Source of the DNA: Paracoccaceae bacterium
GTDB taxonomy: Bacteria > Pseudomonadota > Alphaproteobacteria > Rhodobacterales > Rhodobacteraceae
Assembly (NCBI GenBank): GCA_016936395.1
Contig: JAFGXY010000007.1
Coordinates: 42,839-106,838 of the forward strand
Direction: 5' to 3'
Length of the DNA stretch: 64,000 nt
Part shown: in pieces, positions 55,414 to 63,148 of the stretch
Layout: each line of letters opens with the position of its first letter
Numbering within the stretch: position 1 is the stretch's first letter
The notes under the pieces: model-generated
The model's database searches: none
The model's input: the letters and a program-made list of their open reading frames with translations, nothing else
Told to the model about the DNA's origin: nothing
Made by a program: the position numbers and the translations under genes

Positions 55414-56460
55414 TCAGGCAGCGGCGCGGTCATGGGCCAGAAGATCGCGCACCATCGGCAGCACGGTCTCGCCATACAGCCGGATACACTCCATCAATGC
55501 GCCATGCGGCTGCGGGCCAGTGGCATACTTCATGTCAAACCGCTGGATGCCAAGGGTCTGCACCGTCTTGGCGATTTTCTTCGCCACGGTTTCCGGGCTG
55601 CCAACGTAAAGTGAACCATGCTCGACCTCCGCCAGATAGCGGTCCTTGGTGACTGGCGGCCAGCCACGTTCGCGCCCCAGACGGCCAAACATCTCGCGGT
55701 AATGCGGCCACAGGCCTTCGCGCGCGGCCTCATCGGTGGCGGCCACGAAACCGGGGGAATGCACGCCAATCGGCCGGGTCTGGCTGCCCATCTGCTCGAC
55801 CGCGCGGTGATACAGGTCCACATAGGGCACAAACCGCGCCGGATCGCCGCCGATGATCGCCAGCATCAGTTGCAGGTCGTGGCGCACAACACGCACCACC
55901 GATTCCGGGCTGCCGCCCACGCCCACCCATGTGGTCAGGCCCTGCGCGCCCAGCGGTGGATAGACCACCTGATTGCGCAACGGCGCCCGGGTTTCGCCCT
56001 GCCACGTCACCTTTTTCTCGCGCACCAACCGGGCGAACAGATCCAGCTTTTCTTCGAACAACTGCTCATAATTCGACATGTCGTAGCCAAAAAGCGCATA
56101 GCTTTCGCTGAACGACCCCCGGCCCAAAATCGCCTCGGCCCGCCCGTTCGACAGCGCGTTCAGGGTCGAAAACCGCTGGAACGCGCGCACCGGGTCGTCC
56201 GACGACAGCACGGTCACGGCAGTGCCAAGGTGAATGCGGCGGGTGCGCCCCGCGATGGTGGCCAGCACAATCTCAGGCGCGGAAATGGCAAAATCATCGC
56301 GGTGATGTTCGCCAAGTCCGATGAAGTCGATGCCCACCTGATCGGCCAGAACCGCCTGATCGACCACGTCGCGCAGCACCTGATCCATCGGCAACAGCCG
56401 CCCGTCGGCCCCGTGGTTCACGTCGCCAAAGGTATCAAGCCCCAAGGAAATATCGTTCAT
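55414..56460 (-). CDS. LLM-class flavin-dependent oxidoreductase
   Basis: 348-residue luciferase-like TIM barrel, probably binding FMN. Signs are QAVLADQVGIDFIGLGEHHRDDF, RTRRIHLGTAVTVLSSDDPVRAFQ, AEAILGRGSFSESY and the C-terminal GSPETVAKKI. Substrate unknown. Convergent with dnaE2; the NYN-domain gene ends 82 bp upstream on the same strand. Confidence 0.9.
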   Translation of the reverse strand: MNDISLGLDTFGDVNHGADGRLLPMDQVLRDVVDQAVLADQVGIDFIGLGEHHRDDFAISAPEIVLATIAGRTRRIHLGTAVTVLSSDDPVRAFQRFSTLNALSNGRAEAILGRGSFSESYALFGYDMSNYEQLFEEKLDLFARLVREKKVTWQGETRAPLRNQVVYPPLGAQGLTTWVGVGGSPESVVRVVRHDLQLMLAIIGGDPARFVPYVDLYHRAVEQMGSQTRPIGVHSPGFVAATDEAAREGLWPHYREMFGRLGRERGWPPVTKDRYLAEVEHGSLYVGSPETVAKKIAKTVQTLGIQRFDMKYATGPQPHGALMECIRLYGETVLPMVRDLLAHDRAAA

Positions 56461-56542
56461 GCCGGCCTCCTGTTCACCTGATGAACATAGGCCAGCTTAC
56501 CCTTTGCAAAAAGGCATACCGCTGCACCACCACTGTGCGCGG

Positions 56543-57298
56543 TTACGACAGGTCGCGCAACTCCAACTGCCCGCCGGGGCCGTGGCGCACCTCGAAACGC
56601 GGCAGCTTTCGCACAAGGTCGGACAGTTTGGCCGCGCCGTAGGTTCGGGTGTCAAAGTCCGGGTTGGCCTGGGTGATGAACTGCCCCAGCGGCCCCAGCG
56701 TATACCATTCACCATCCGGATCAATCGCCCGCATCGCCGCCACGATCAGCGGAATGGCCTTGGTCGGCGCATCCTTGGTGCCTGTTGCGCGGACCACGGG
56801 GACATCTTCGCTGGCGTCTGCCCGGGTCGCAGGTGCACGCGGGGCCTCATCCGTTGGCGCCCCAAGGTTTTCGACATAGATGAACCGCTTGCAGGCCATG
56901 CGAAAAGCTTCCGGCGTCTTTTTCTCGCCAATGCCGTAAACGTCCAGACCCTGCTCGCGGATCCGCGCGGCAAGCCGGGTGAAGTCACTGTCCGACGACA
57001 CCAGCACAAAGCCGTCAAACAGCCCGGAATGCAGGAAATCCATCGCCGCAATCACAAGGCCGATGTCGCTGGCATTCTTGCCCTTGGTGTTGGAGAACTG
57101 CTGATCGGCGACCAAGCCCAATGCGGCCACCTTCTTGGCCCAACCGGCCAGACGCTGTGCCGACCAGTCGCCATAGATCCGGCGCACCGATGCCTCGCCC
57201 AAGGCGGCAAGTTCCTCGAAAATCGCCTCGGCATAGCCGGCGGGCACATTGTCGGCGTCGATCAGGACGCAAAGGCGGGGGGTGCGGGTGTCGGCCAT
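56543..57298 (-). CDS. NYN-domain nuclease-like protein with OST-HTH/LOTUS domain
   Basis: 251 residues. The NYN (PIN-like) domain covers about 1-150, with metal-site acids in LIDADNVPAGY, KGKNASDIGLVIAAMDFLH and VLVSSDSDFTRLA. After an Ala/Pro linker, a winged-helix OST-HTH/LOTUS region fits about 175-245 (DGEWYTLGPLGQFITQANPDF, then LSDLVRKLPRFEVR). Family members are probable RNases with RNA-binding wings; no partner is evident. ATG at 57298 was preferred to the TTG one codon earlier. Confidence 0.85.
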   Translation of the reverse strand: MADTRTPRLCVLIDADNVPAGYAEAIFEELAALGEASVRRIYGDWSAQRLAGWAKKVAALGLVADQQFSNTKGKNASDIGLVIAAMDFLHSGLFDGFVLVSSDSDFTRLAARIREQGLDVYGIGEKKTPEAFRMACKRFIYVENLGAPTDEAPRAPATRADASEDVPVVRATGTKDAPTKAIPLIVAAMRAIDPDGEWYTLGPLGQFITQANPDFDTRTYGAAKLSDLVRKLPRFEVRHGPGGQLELRDLS

Positions 57299-57352
57299 CA
57301 AGGGTCTCCTTCACGGCTTTGTCGCATCTTGGCGGGGCCAAGGAAAGGGCGA

Positions 57353-57688
57353 TCATCCCAGGAAGAACCGATCATGTGTGCGCCAATAGGCCATCAGATC
57401 GGCCGCTGTGCCAGTTGGCAGACCCATACGCTGCATCATGCACAGGTCCACCCCGAGAAGGCCCGCCATGCGCCAGCAATCCTGCGCGCTGCGGGTGGCC
57501 GCGGCTCCGGCCAGCATGTGCTCCACCGACCCCGCCGCCATGGCCAGGACATGAATGACCTGCAAGGCCGCCGCGTCAGGCCAGCGCGTCACCAACAGGC
57601 GCACCAGCGCGCGCAAGTCCTGCTCGTCAGTAAGCAGGACACGCACGGCAGCCTCGATCATTTCCTCGTCACTCACACACCCCGGCAT
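57353..57688 (-). CDS. Small hypothetical protein
   Basis: 111 residues, not recognised. All-helical look (EEMIEAAVRVLLTDEQDLRAL, then LVTRWPDAAALQVIHVLAMA), no signal, no clear membrane helix, ends YWRTHDRFFLG. It lies 54 bp upstream of the NYN gene on the same strand and may share its transcript. Confidence 0.6.
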   Translation of the reverse strand: MPGCVSDEEMIEAAVRVLLTDEQDLRALVRLLVTRWPDAAALQVIHVLAMAAGSVEHMLAGAAATRSAQDCWRMAGLLGVDLCMMQRMGLPTGTAADLMAYWRTHDRFFLG

Positions 57689-57751
57689 GTGCCTGTTCTG
57701 GCAAGTCAGCCGGTCTGCGTCATCTTAAAACCGTGCGAAAAACGGGGAAAG

Positions 57752-58147
57752 TCAGATCAACTTCACCTGCATGCCGACTTTCGCCAAAGGATACAACTCG
57801 GCGATGTGTTCGTTGTAAAGGCCCACACAACCGTCAGATGATTTGCGGCCGATCTTGCGGGTGTCATGCGTGCCGTGCACCCGGTAATACTGCCACGACA
57901 GATACAGCGCATGGGTGCCAAGCGGGTTGGTGGGACCGGCGGGAATCACCTCGGGCAACGACGGGTCGCGTTCGCGCATCGACGGGGTGGGCCGCCAGGT
58001 CGGGCCTTCGACCTTGCGGATCACCTCGGTCATGCCGCGCCGCGTCAGCTCATCCGACATTGGCACCGATGACGGCCACATCCGGTAATCGCTGCCATGC
58101 GCCGACCGGAAATGCACGGCGCGCGAGACGGTGTCGGCGAGGATCAT
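57752..58147 (-). pseudogene. L,D-transpeptidase (YkuD) lacking its 5' end and signal peptide
   Basis: 131 codons giving an almost complete YkuD domain: PTWRPTPSMRERDPSLPE, GPTNPLGTHALYLSWQYY, catalytic HGTHDTRKIGRKSSDGCVGLYN and AELYPLAKVGMQVKLI. These enzymes cross-link peptidoglycan in the periplasm and need an export signal. Here the frame opens upstream of the ATG only to a TGA at 58187-58189, and no signal peptide is coded in any frame joined to it. Either a remnant broken by the neighbouring accessory block or a cytoplasmic, probably inactive product. Confidence 0.7.
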
Positions 58148-58264
58148 GCCCTGACCCAGGCGATCCCGCCCGAGAAAATCGCGTCTTCATCGCTGCGTTT
58201 GATCCAGACGGCATCGCCCTCGTCGCATCTAAAACCAACCATTCTTGCAGATAAGACGCAGTGT

Positions 58265-59257
58265 TCAGAACGCGTTTGACCAAGTCTGTCCATCGTGGTC
58301 GGGATAGCCGTTCCACCAGATGCGGCGCAAGCGATGGACTTGTTGCAGTCGTATTCGCCCAGTAGACCGGGCCGGAGCCAGCAGATATAGCCAAAGCCGA
58401 AGCACAACTCCCGCCCGGATGAACCAAATCGCAAGCCACCCCTGACTTGGGGGCAGATGGCTGCGACAATAGCGAATACGCCCAGCCAAAATCTGCACCA
58501 TGCGTTGCGCGGCAGGTTGGGACGCGCCACCGAAATGGATGATTGTGGCACTGGGGCAGATTGCGGGCATTGCCCCCCGCTTTTGGGCACGCAGGCAAAG
58601 ATCCACTTCTTCGCCATACATAAAATAGGCCGGATCAAAGCCACCCAGTTCCCGCCAATCCTCGCGCCCAATCATCAGAAAACAACCGGTCACGATATCT
58701 ACACCGCGCTCGTCATCGCGCAACCAGCCCGGCATTGCTTCGGGGTTGCAGAATGGCGAGGCGGAGAAAAGATGTGCCAGTCCTGATGCCACGGCAAGGA
58801 CAGACCACAGACTGGGGCGCCGTGCACAGGACCGCGGATCAAGCCTGCCATCCGCTGCTAGCGTCCGCCCACCCCAGATGCGGGCATCGGGCCTGCGGTG
58901 TGCAAAGTCCAGCAGTGCGGCAATGGCGCCGGGTTGCACGAGCGTGTCTGGATTAAGCAAAAGCAGATACCGACCGCGCGCCTTTTCTGCAGCCAGATTG
59001 TTGGCTCGACCAAATCCAATGTTGTCTGGCAGCGCCAAAAGAGTGACCTGCGGAAAATGCTTGCCGATCCGGGCGGCACTGTCATCTGTTGAGGCATTGT
59101 CCACGACGATGATCTCGGCATCGCAGCCGATCTGGCCGATCACGGAAGCGATGGCCCCCATTGTCAGATCGCAGGTGTTGAAGCTGATAATGATGACAGA
59201 AAGCAACAGTTCATCGTCGCCATGCGCTCTGGCCTGATGCGGACGGTTGACCGGCAT
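58265..59257 (-). CDS. Family 2 glycosyltransferase (rhamnosyltransferase-like)
   Basis: 330 residues. GT-A marks: LSVIIISFNTCDLT, EIIVVDNASTDDSA, PDNIGFGRANNLAAEKARGR, the DxD-like LLLNPDTLV, and GGFDPAYFMYGEEVDLCLRAQKRG. The C terminus has a hydrophobic helix and a basic tail. Resembles enzymes adding rhamnose or similar sugars to surface glycans; sugar not determinable. ATG at 59257 was chosen; upstream codons lack family features and overlap the sulfotransferase gene. First complete gene of the accessory block. Confidence 0.88.
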   Translation of the reverse strand: MPVNRPHQARAHGDDELLLSVIIISFNTCDLTMGAIASVIGQIGCDAEIIVVDNASTDDSAARIGKHFPQVTLLALPDNIGFGRANNLAAEKARGRYLLLLNPDTLVQPGAIAALLDFAHRRPDARIWGGRTLAADGRLDPRSCARRPSLWSVLAVASGLAHLFSASPFCNPEAMPGWLRDDERGVDIVTGCFLMIGREDWRELGGFDPAYFMYGEEVDLCLRAQKRGAMPAICPSATIIHFGGASQPAAQRMVQILAGRIRYCRSHLPPSQGWLAIWFIRAGVVLRLWLYLLAPARSTGRIRLQQVHRLRRIWWNGYPDHDGQTWSNAF

Positions 59258-59307
59258 GATGTTCAACGCCTTCCTCGTCCGAGACTTGTCTGTGGAAAAA
59301 GGCGAAC

Positions 59308-60372
59308 ATGCCCCCGGGTTGCCCAATGCCGGTTTTCATCATAGGCAGCGCTCGTTCTGGGACCGAGTTGATGGTGCAAATCCTGAACCGGCATCCCCAA
59401 GTGATGATTGCGGCAGAAACTCACTATTCTGATGATTTGCGCCCACGAATTCGGCCTGCAGCGCGCGAGTTTCCAGATCCCCGCAGTCGGGCCATGGCAG
59501 AAACCTATTTCGCCAAACTTCGTGGCGGCGCCTATGGCTTGCACGGAACTGAACATGCCCAAAGCCCCCCTGCCACTGTCGCAGCCGACACTTCTGATAT
59601 TCGCTGGATTGATGCGATGTTTCAACAACATTGCCTGGGGCAGGCACAGCAGCGCGGCAAGGATATGAATGATCTGCGCGTTTGGGGCGAAAAGACGCCC
59701 CGTCATGTGTTCTGCCTGTCAGACATCTCTGTTGCTTTTCCCAAGGCCCGTTTCATCTTCATGCAGCGCGACCCTCGGGCGGTCATTGCGTCCTATCGAG
59801 ATTGGCAGAACCATTTCATTGCGTCAGAGAACGCCGGACCCGCATTGCGAAAGGCGTTGGCCGCCGAGGACTGGCGGGTTAAGCGATCTTTCTCGATTGG
59901 CATTGCCTCCCTGATGTGGCGCGCAGCGCAAAAGACCGCGTGGCGTGGGCAAGAGCGTCTGGGCCCCGAGCGGCTTCGGATCCAGAAATTCGAAGATCTG
60001 CTGGCAGAGCCGCAGCAGCAAATTGCCCAAATCTGCGCTTTCCTGGGCATCGATCCCTGCGCTGAAATGCAGACCGTCGGTCGGATCAACAGCTCTTATG
60101 GCCATGCGACCGATGCCGGGATCGACGCAAGCGCTGCAACGGCGTGGCAGGGGCGTCTTGCAGATCGCGAAAGCTGGATCATCGAAAAGCTGTGCTTTGG
60201 GCCGATGGCTGCGGGCGGCTATGCGCCCATGGCCAGACGCCCCCATCCGGGTGCTCTGGCGGTGGAAATTGCCCGCAGCTGCGCGCGCATCCCGCTGGCT
60301 TTTGTGGCAAATCGGCGCCGTATGGGCTCCCCCTTCGTCTGGGTTCTGCGCCGTCTGGGGATTGGTAACTGA
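59308..60372 (+). CDS. PAPS-dependent sulfotransferase
   Basis: 354 residues. The PAPS 5'-phosphosulfate loop is FIIGSARSGTELMVQIL near the N terminus, and the 3'-phosphate motif is FIFMQRDPRAVIASYRDW near 150. Further family-like parts are RIQKFEDLLAEPQQQIAQIC and FLGIDP. It should sulfate a sugar, lipid or small molecule; the adjacent GT2 genes point to a glycan. Divergent from the GT2 at 58265-59257 with only 50 bp between starts, so they may be co-regulated. Confidence 0.9.
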   Translation: MPPGCPMPVFIIGSARSGTELMVQILNRHPQVMIAAETHYSDDLRPRIRPAAREFPDPRSRAMAETYFAKLRGGAYGLHGTEHAQSPPATVAADTSDIRWIDAMFQQHCLGQAQQRGKDMNDLRVWGEKTPRHVFCLSDISVAFPKARFIFMQRDPRAVIASYRDWQNHFIASENAGPALRKALAAEDWRVKRSFSIGIASLMWRAAQKTAWRGQERLGPERLRIQKFEDLLAEPQQQIAQICAFLGIDPCAEMQTVGRINSSYGHATDAGIDASAATAWQGRLADRESWIIEKLCFGPMAAGGYAPMARRPHPGALAVEIARSCARIPLAFVANRRRMGSPFVWVLRRLGIGN

Positions 60373-60510
60373 CCGCTTGCCACCCCCTTGGGTTGGACTG
60401 GATTGAGGGGTTCTGGCAGGATCAGACCGGTGCAAGTGCAAGGGGGCTTCCGTCAGCGCTCTGATTGACGCCTCTTCTGCAAGCCCGACGCCTTCGAAGA
60501 TGCGGTAAGG

Positions 60511-61356
60511 TCAGAAAGGGTGCCCGGCAGGCGGGCGGTCCGGTATCCAAGCTGACGTGGTTTTATCCATCGGTGCCATGCTGGCCAATATCCGAGCCGC
60601 CGCAAAAGCCCACGCCCCCAGTGCGGTTTGTTTCGTTACCATCTGTCTGAGCAGACTAGACTTTTGCTGTGGGGGACGCGCAGGAGAAAGGCCAAGCCGG
60701 GCGAGTTCCGCCTCTCCCCTCAGCCACCGCGCCCGCATCCTGATCCAGCCGGCAAAACTGTCAGGCATGCCGATTGTGGCCAAGGCCTCCGAGACAATCA
60801 GCTTGCGATGACCCGGCACCATGGCAGAGACGAAAATATCGTCGCCGGTGATCTCCGGCCAGCGATCCCACAAGGCGCGCGCAGCAGATGACAGACCGAG
60901 AGCATTCGAAAATGCCGCCGTCTGCGCGTAGGGCAAAGACATCCAGCAGGCCCCAATCCGGGCCGACAGTGCCGAGGCCCCCGTGGTGTCAAAGCGTAAC
61001 CTTGGGGCCACCAGGTCTGCCCTGCCGCAGAAAAGTGGCTTCATGAGACCGGCAAGATCGCCGGGGTTCAGCCAGGTGTCCGCATCGAGGTAGAGGCGCG
61101 GGAACAGCGTGCCCAGAGCCTCGTCACCAGCCTGCATGGCAGCGGTCTTGCCGGGATGGGCAAGCTCGATCACCTCGGCTGCAGACCCGGCCAGACGACG
61201 GATCACGGCGGCGCTATTGTCGCTGCAGCCGTTGCAAACCCAGATGATCCGCGCGCTGTCGCCCGTGGTGGCCGCCAGAAGCTTTGGCACCGTCACTGGC
61301 AGCATCGCGGCTTCGTTGCGCAGGGGGACAATGATGCCGTAAGCCTGTTTCACCAC
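60511..61356 (-). CDS. Family 2 glycosyltransferase, last gene of the NOS operon
   Basis: 281 residues. GT-A marks: GIIVPLRNEAAMLPVTVPKL, IIWVCNGCSDNSA, ELAHPGKTAAMQAGDEA, the DxD motif LYLDADTWLNP, and TGDDIFVSAMV. It lacks long membrane regions. Start is one of two tandem GTG codons (61356, 61353), 6 bp after the stop of the four-helix protein, so coupling is likely. Its product may attach a sugar to whatever the operon makes. Confidence 0.87.
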   Translation of the reverse strand: MVKQAYGIIVPLRNEAAMLPVTVPKLLAATTGDSARIIWVCNGCSDNSAAVIRRLAGSAAEVIELAHPGKTAAMQAGDEALGTLFPRLYLDADTWLNPGDLAGLMKPLFCGRADLVAPRLRFDTTGASALSARIGACWMSLPYAQTAAFSNALGLSSAARALWDRWPEITGDDIFVSAMVPGHRKLIVSEALATIGMPDSFAGWIRMRARWLRGEAELARLGLSPARPPQQKSSLLRQMVTKQTALGAWAFAAARILASMAPMDKTTSAWIPDRPPAGHPF

Positions 61357-61362
61357 TGGTCC

Positions 61363-61857
61363 CTATTCTTTTGGATTGGTAAACAGGAAACCGGCACTGG
61401 CAAGCAGCAGAACCGCCGTAACAGCGGCAAGCAGTATATCTGACTGGGGCGCTATCCGCGATGCCAGCCCGATCATGGCCAACTCAAGCCCAAGGAACAC
61501 ACCCTTGGTCGAGATCATCCAGCGCGATCCGAGCAGGGTGCAGGGTCGGTTAGCCGGAAGCCAACGTTCCCAGCCATCGATATGGCCGCTGTCGAGGGTT
61601 AACAGAAATTCCTTGATCTGCTTGGTGCGGATGCCGTGGTGGCACCATTGCAGTGCTGCGCCAAGGCTGGCTACCCCATGTGCCGCAGCGGCCCCCCAAG
61701 CGGCTTCGGGTCGTGAGAGGGCCAGGATGCCAAAGGCCGCAAACAGCGCCAGTGACAGCAGCAGAAGCAGGTTCTGCAACAGGATTCGCAGCGCCAGTTC
61801 ACGCCGCAGCACAGGACCATCGGCTTCGGCCGGGGTTACCATGGCATGCGCTTCCAT
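61363..61857 (-). CDS. Four-helix membrane protein, unknown function
   Basis: 164 residues, not recognised. Four hydrophobic helices at about 22-47, 54-75, 112-130 and 138-157, with a polar loop DSGHIDGWERWLPANRPCTLLGSRW between the second and third. No known motif. ATG at 61857 is preceded by TGGAAG; ATG at 61842 is an alternative. It starts 16 bp after the present NOS stop, but would overlap the NOS reading frame if the 20-bp duplication were absent. Could be a transporter part, an anchor, or an enzyme partner. Confidence 0.78.
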   Translation of the reverse strand: MEAHAMVTPAEADGPVLRRELALRILLQNLLLLLSLALFAAFGILALSRPEAAWGAAAAHGVASLGAALQWCHHGIRTKQIKEFLLTLDSGHIDGWERWLPANRPCTLLGSRWMISTKGVFLGLELAMIGLASRIAPQSDILLAAVTAVLLLASAGFLFTNPKE

Positions 61858-61873
61858 ATCTTCCAGCGCCGCG

Positions 61874-63148
61874 TCAGGCGGTCGGTCCACATCGCGACCC
61901 GTGACCGGTAATCGCGACCCGTGACCGGTAGCGGTCACCATACCATGGCATGAGGCGCAACCCGTCGCCGCCCCGGTCGCGGTAGAAGTTCGGCACCGGG
62001 TGGAAGTTACGCATCCGCAGATGAAACACCTCACAGGCCGGGGTAGCTTGGGGCGGCACGATCCAGCGCCAGTCGGCGGCCACCCGGCGGCCCTGGGCCT
62101 GTTCGCGGGCGTGAAAGGTCATGAACTGGTCACTTGCGGTGTGATGATCGACCATCGTCACCCCGGCGGCCTTGAAGGAGTGCAGCACTGCCCGGTTCAG
62201 CTCGGTCAGCGCAGTGTCGCGCCATAGCCCGGGGCCTGGGGCATCCACCGGCAGGTCCAGCGCGCGGGCCACATCCGCCAGAAGATCATAGCGCCGCGCA
62301 TCGGCGAAATTGCGCGAGGCAATCTCGGTGCCCATGTAGAAGCCGTTGAACGGTGCACAGGGATAGTCTACGCCGCCGATGGTCAGAATCATGTTGCTGA
62401 CCAGTGGCACGGCATACCATTTCAGCCCTAGGGCCTGCAGCGCCGCATGCTGCGGATGCCGGATCGCCACCTCGGGCACAGCCCCTTCGGGCAGGCGGCA
62501 CAGATGGCGGCGGTCGGCGCGATCGCGAATAAGATAGGGCAAGAGATCAAAGCGCCCCGGCGCTGCAGGGGGCGTCCAGCCCATAGACAGGGCGATCTTG
62601 GTGGCTTCTATGTTCTGCCGGTCGCCCAGGATCGTGCCGTCTTCCAGCTGATGGCAGGCATACTGCGCGATCTGCGGGCTTTCGATCCAGGCGGGCAGGG
62701 TCTTTCCTCCGGCGGGGGCGAAGATCGAGATCATCGACCGGATTCGGCCATCACCGTAAGCGTCTTTCAGATGCTGCAATATCTGTGCCTGCATCGCATC
62801 GGGGTCGGCGATGTGGCGACAGTCGACGACATCGAGGCTTTCCCAGTAAAGCCGCCCGATGCACCGCCCTGTGTTGCGCCAGGCCAGCCGGGCGCCATAG
62901 GCCAGTTCCTCGGGCGTATGCACATAGCAGCCGCTGCGCCCGATCTGGCGGCGCACTTCGGCCCAGCGGGCCTGCCGCTGGTTGCGCCCTGCGCCGCTGG
63001 CATCGTGGAAGGCGTCCAGAAAGGCGCGCGCCTCCTCGCGGCGCTCGGACGTGGACAGCCGCCGCAACCGCCGAGCCATCGGGCTGCCCGAAGCCGCATC
63101 GCCATAACGGGTGCGCGACAAAAGACGCCGTATCACATCGGCTCTCAT
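61874..63148 (-). CDS. nos: Nitric oxide synthase, oxygenase domain (bacterial NOS)
   Basis: 424-residue heme-thiolate enzyme converting L-arginine to citrulline and NO. Diagnostic parts: YVHTPEELAYGARLAWRN; heme ligand Cys96 in WRNTGRCIGRLYW with Trp90 stacking; PFNGFYMGTEIASRN with arginine-binding Glu275; DHHTASDQFMTF; the pterin-stacking Trp region DWRWIVPP (358-366); PVPNFYRDRGG. No reductase domain is attached, as in other bacterial NOS, so electrons come from a separate partner. Trp of FNGW is Phe270 here. A 20-bp tandem duplication near the 3' end shifts the last 13 codons. ATG at 63148 directly follows the radical SAM stop. Confidence 0.95.
   Translation of the reverse strand: MRADVIRRLLSRTRYGDAASGSPMARRLRRLSTSERREEARAFLDAFHDASGAGRNQRQARWAEVRRQIGRSGCYVHTPEELAYGARLAWRNTGRCIGRLYWESLDVVDCRHIADPDAMQAQILQHLKDAYGDGRIRSMISIFAPAGGKTLPAWIESPQIAQYACHQLEDGTILGDRQNIEATKIALSMGWTPPAAPGRFDLLPYLIRDRADRRHLCRLPEGAVPEVAIRHPQHAALQALGLKWYAVPLVSNMILTIGGVDYPCAPFNGFYMGTEIASRNFADARRYDLLADVARALDLPVDAPGPGLWRDTALTELNRAVLHSFKAAGVTMVDHHTASDQFMTFHAREQAQGRRVAADWRWIVPPQATPACEVFHLRMRNFHPVPNFYRDRGGDGLRLMPWYGDRYRSRVAITGHGSRCGPTA
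61891..61930. repeat. Perfect 20-bp tandem duplication inside the NOS gene
   Basis: 61891-61910 and 61911-61930 are identical. Removing one copy restores a frame that continues from RSRVA as MWTDRLTRRWKIWKRMPW and stops inside the start of the next gene; with both copies the product ends ITGHGSRCGPTA. Confidence 0.97.

Noticed and set aside
57121..57558. 145-codon plus-strand frame between NYN and transpeptidase genes
   Set aside because: Shadow of minus-strand genes; Arg/Pro-rich with no domain.
56459..57841. 460-codon plus-strand frame
   Set aside because: Covers the antisense of the NYN and hypothetical genes; low-complexity, His/Arg-rich composition.
61858..62034. Longer N terminus for the four-helix membrane protein
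   Set aside because: Runs into NOS coding sequence and contains the duplicated segment; the ATG at 61857 with TGGAAG upstream is simpler.
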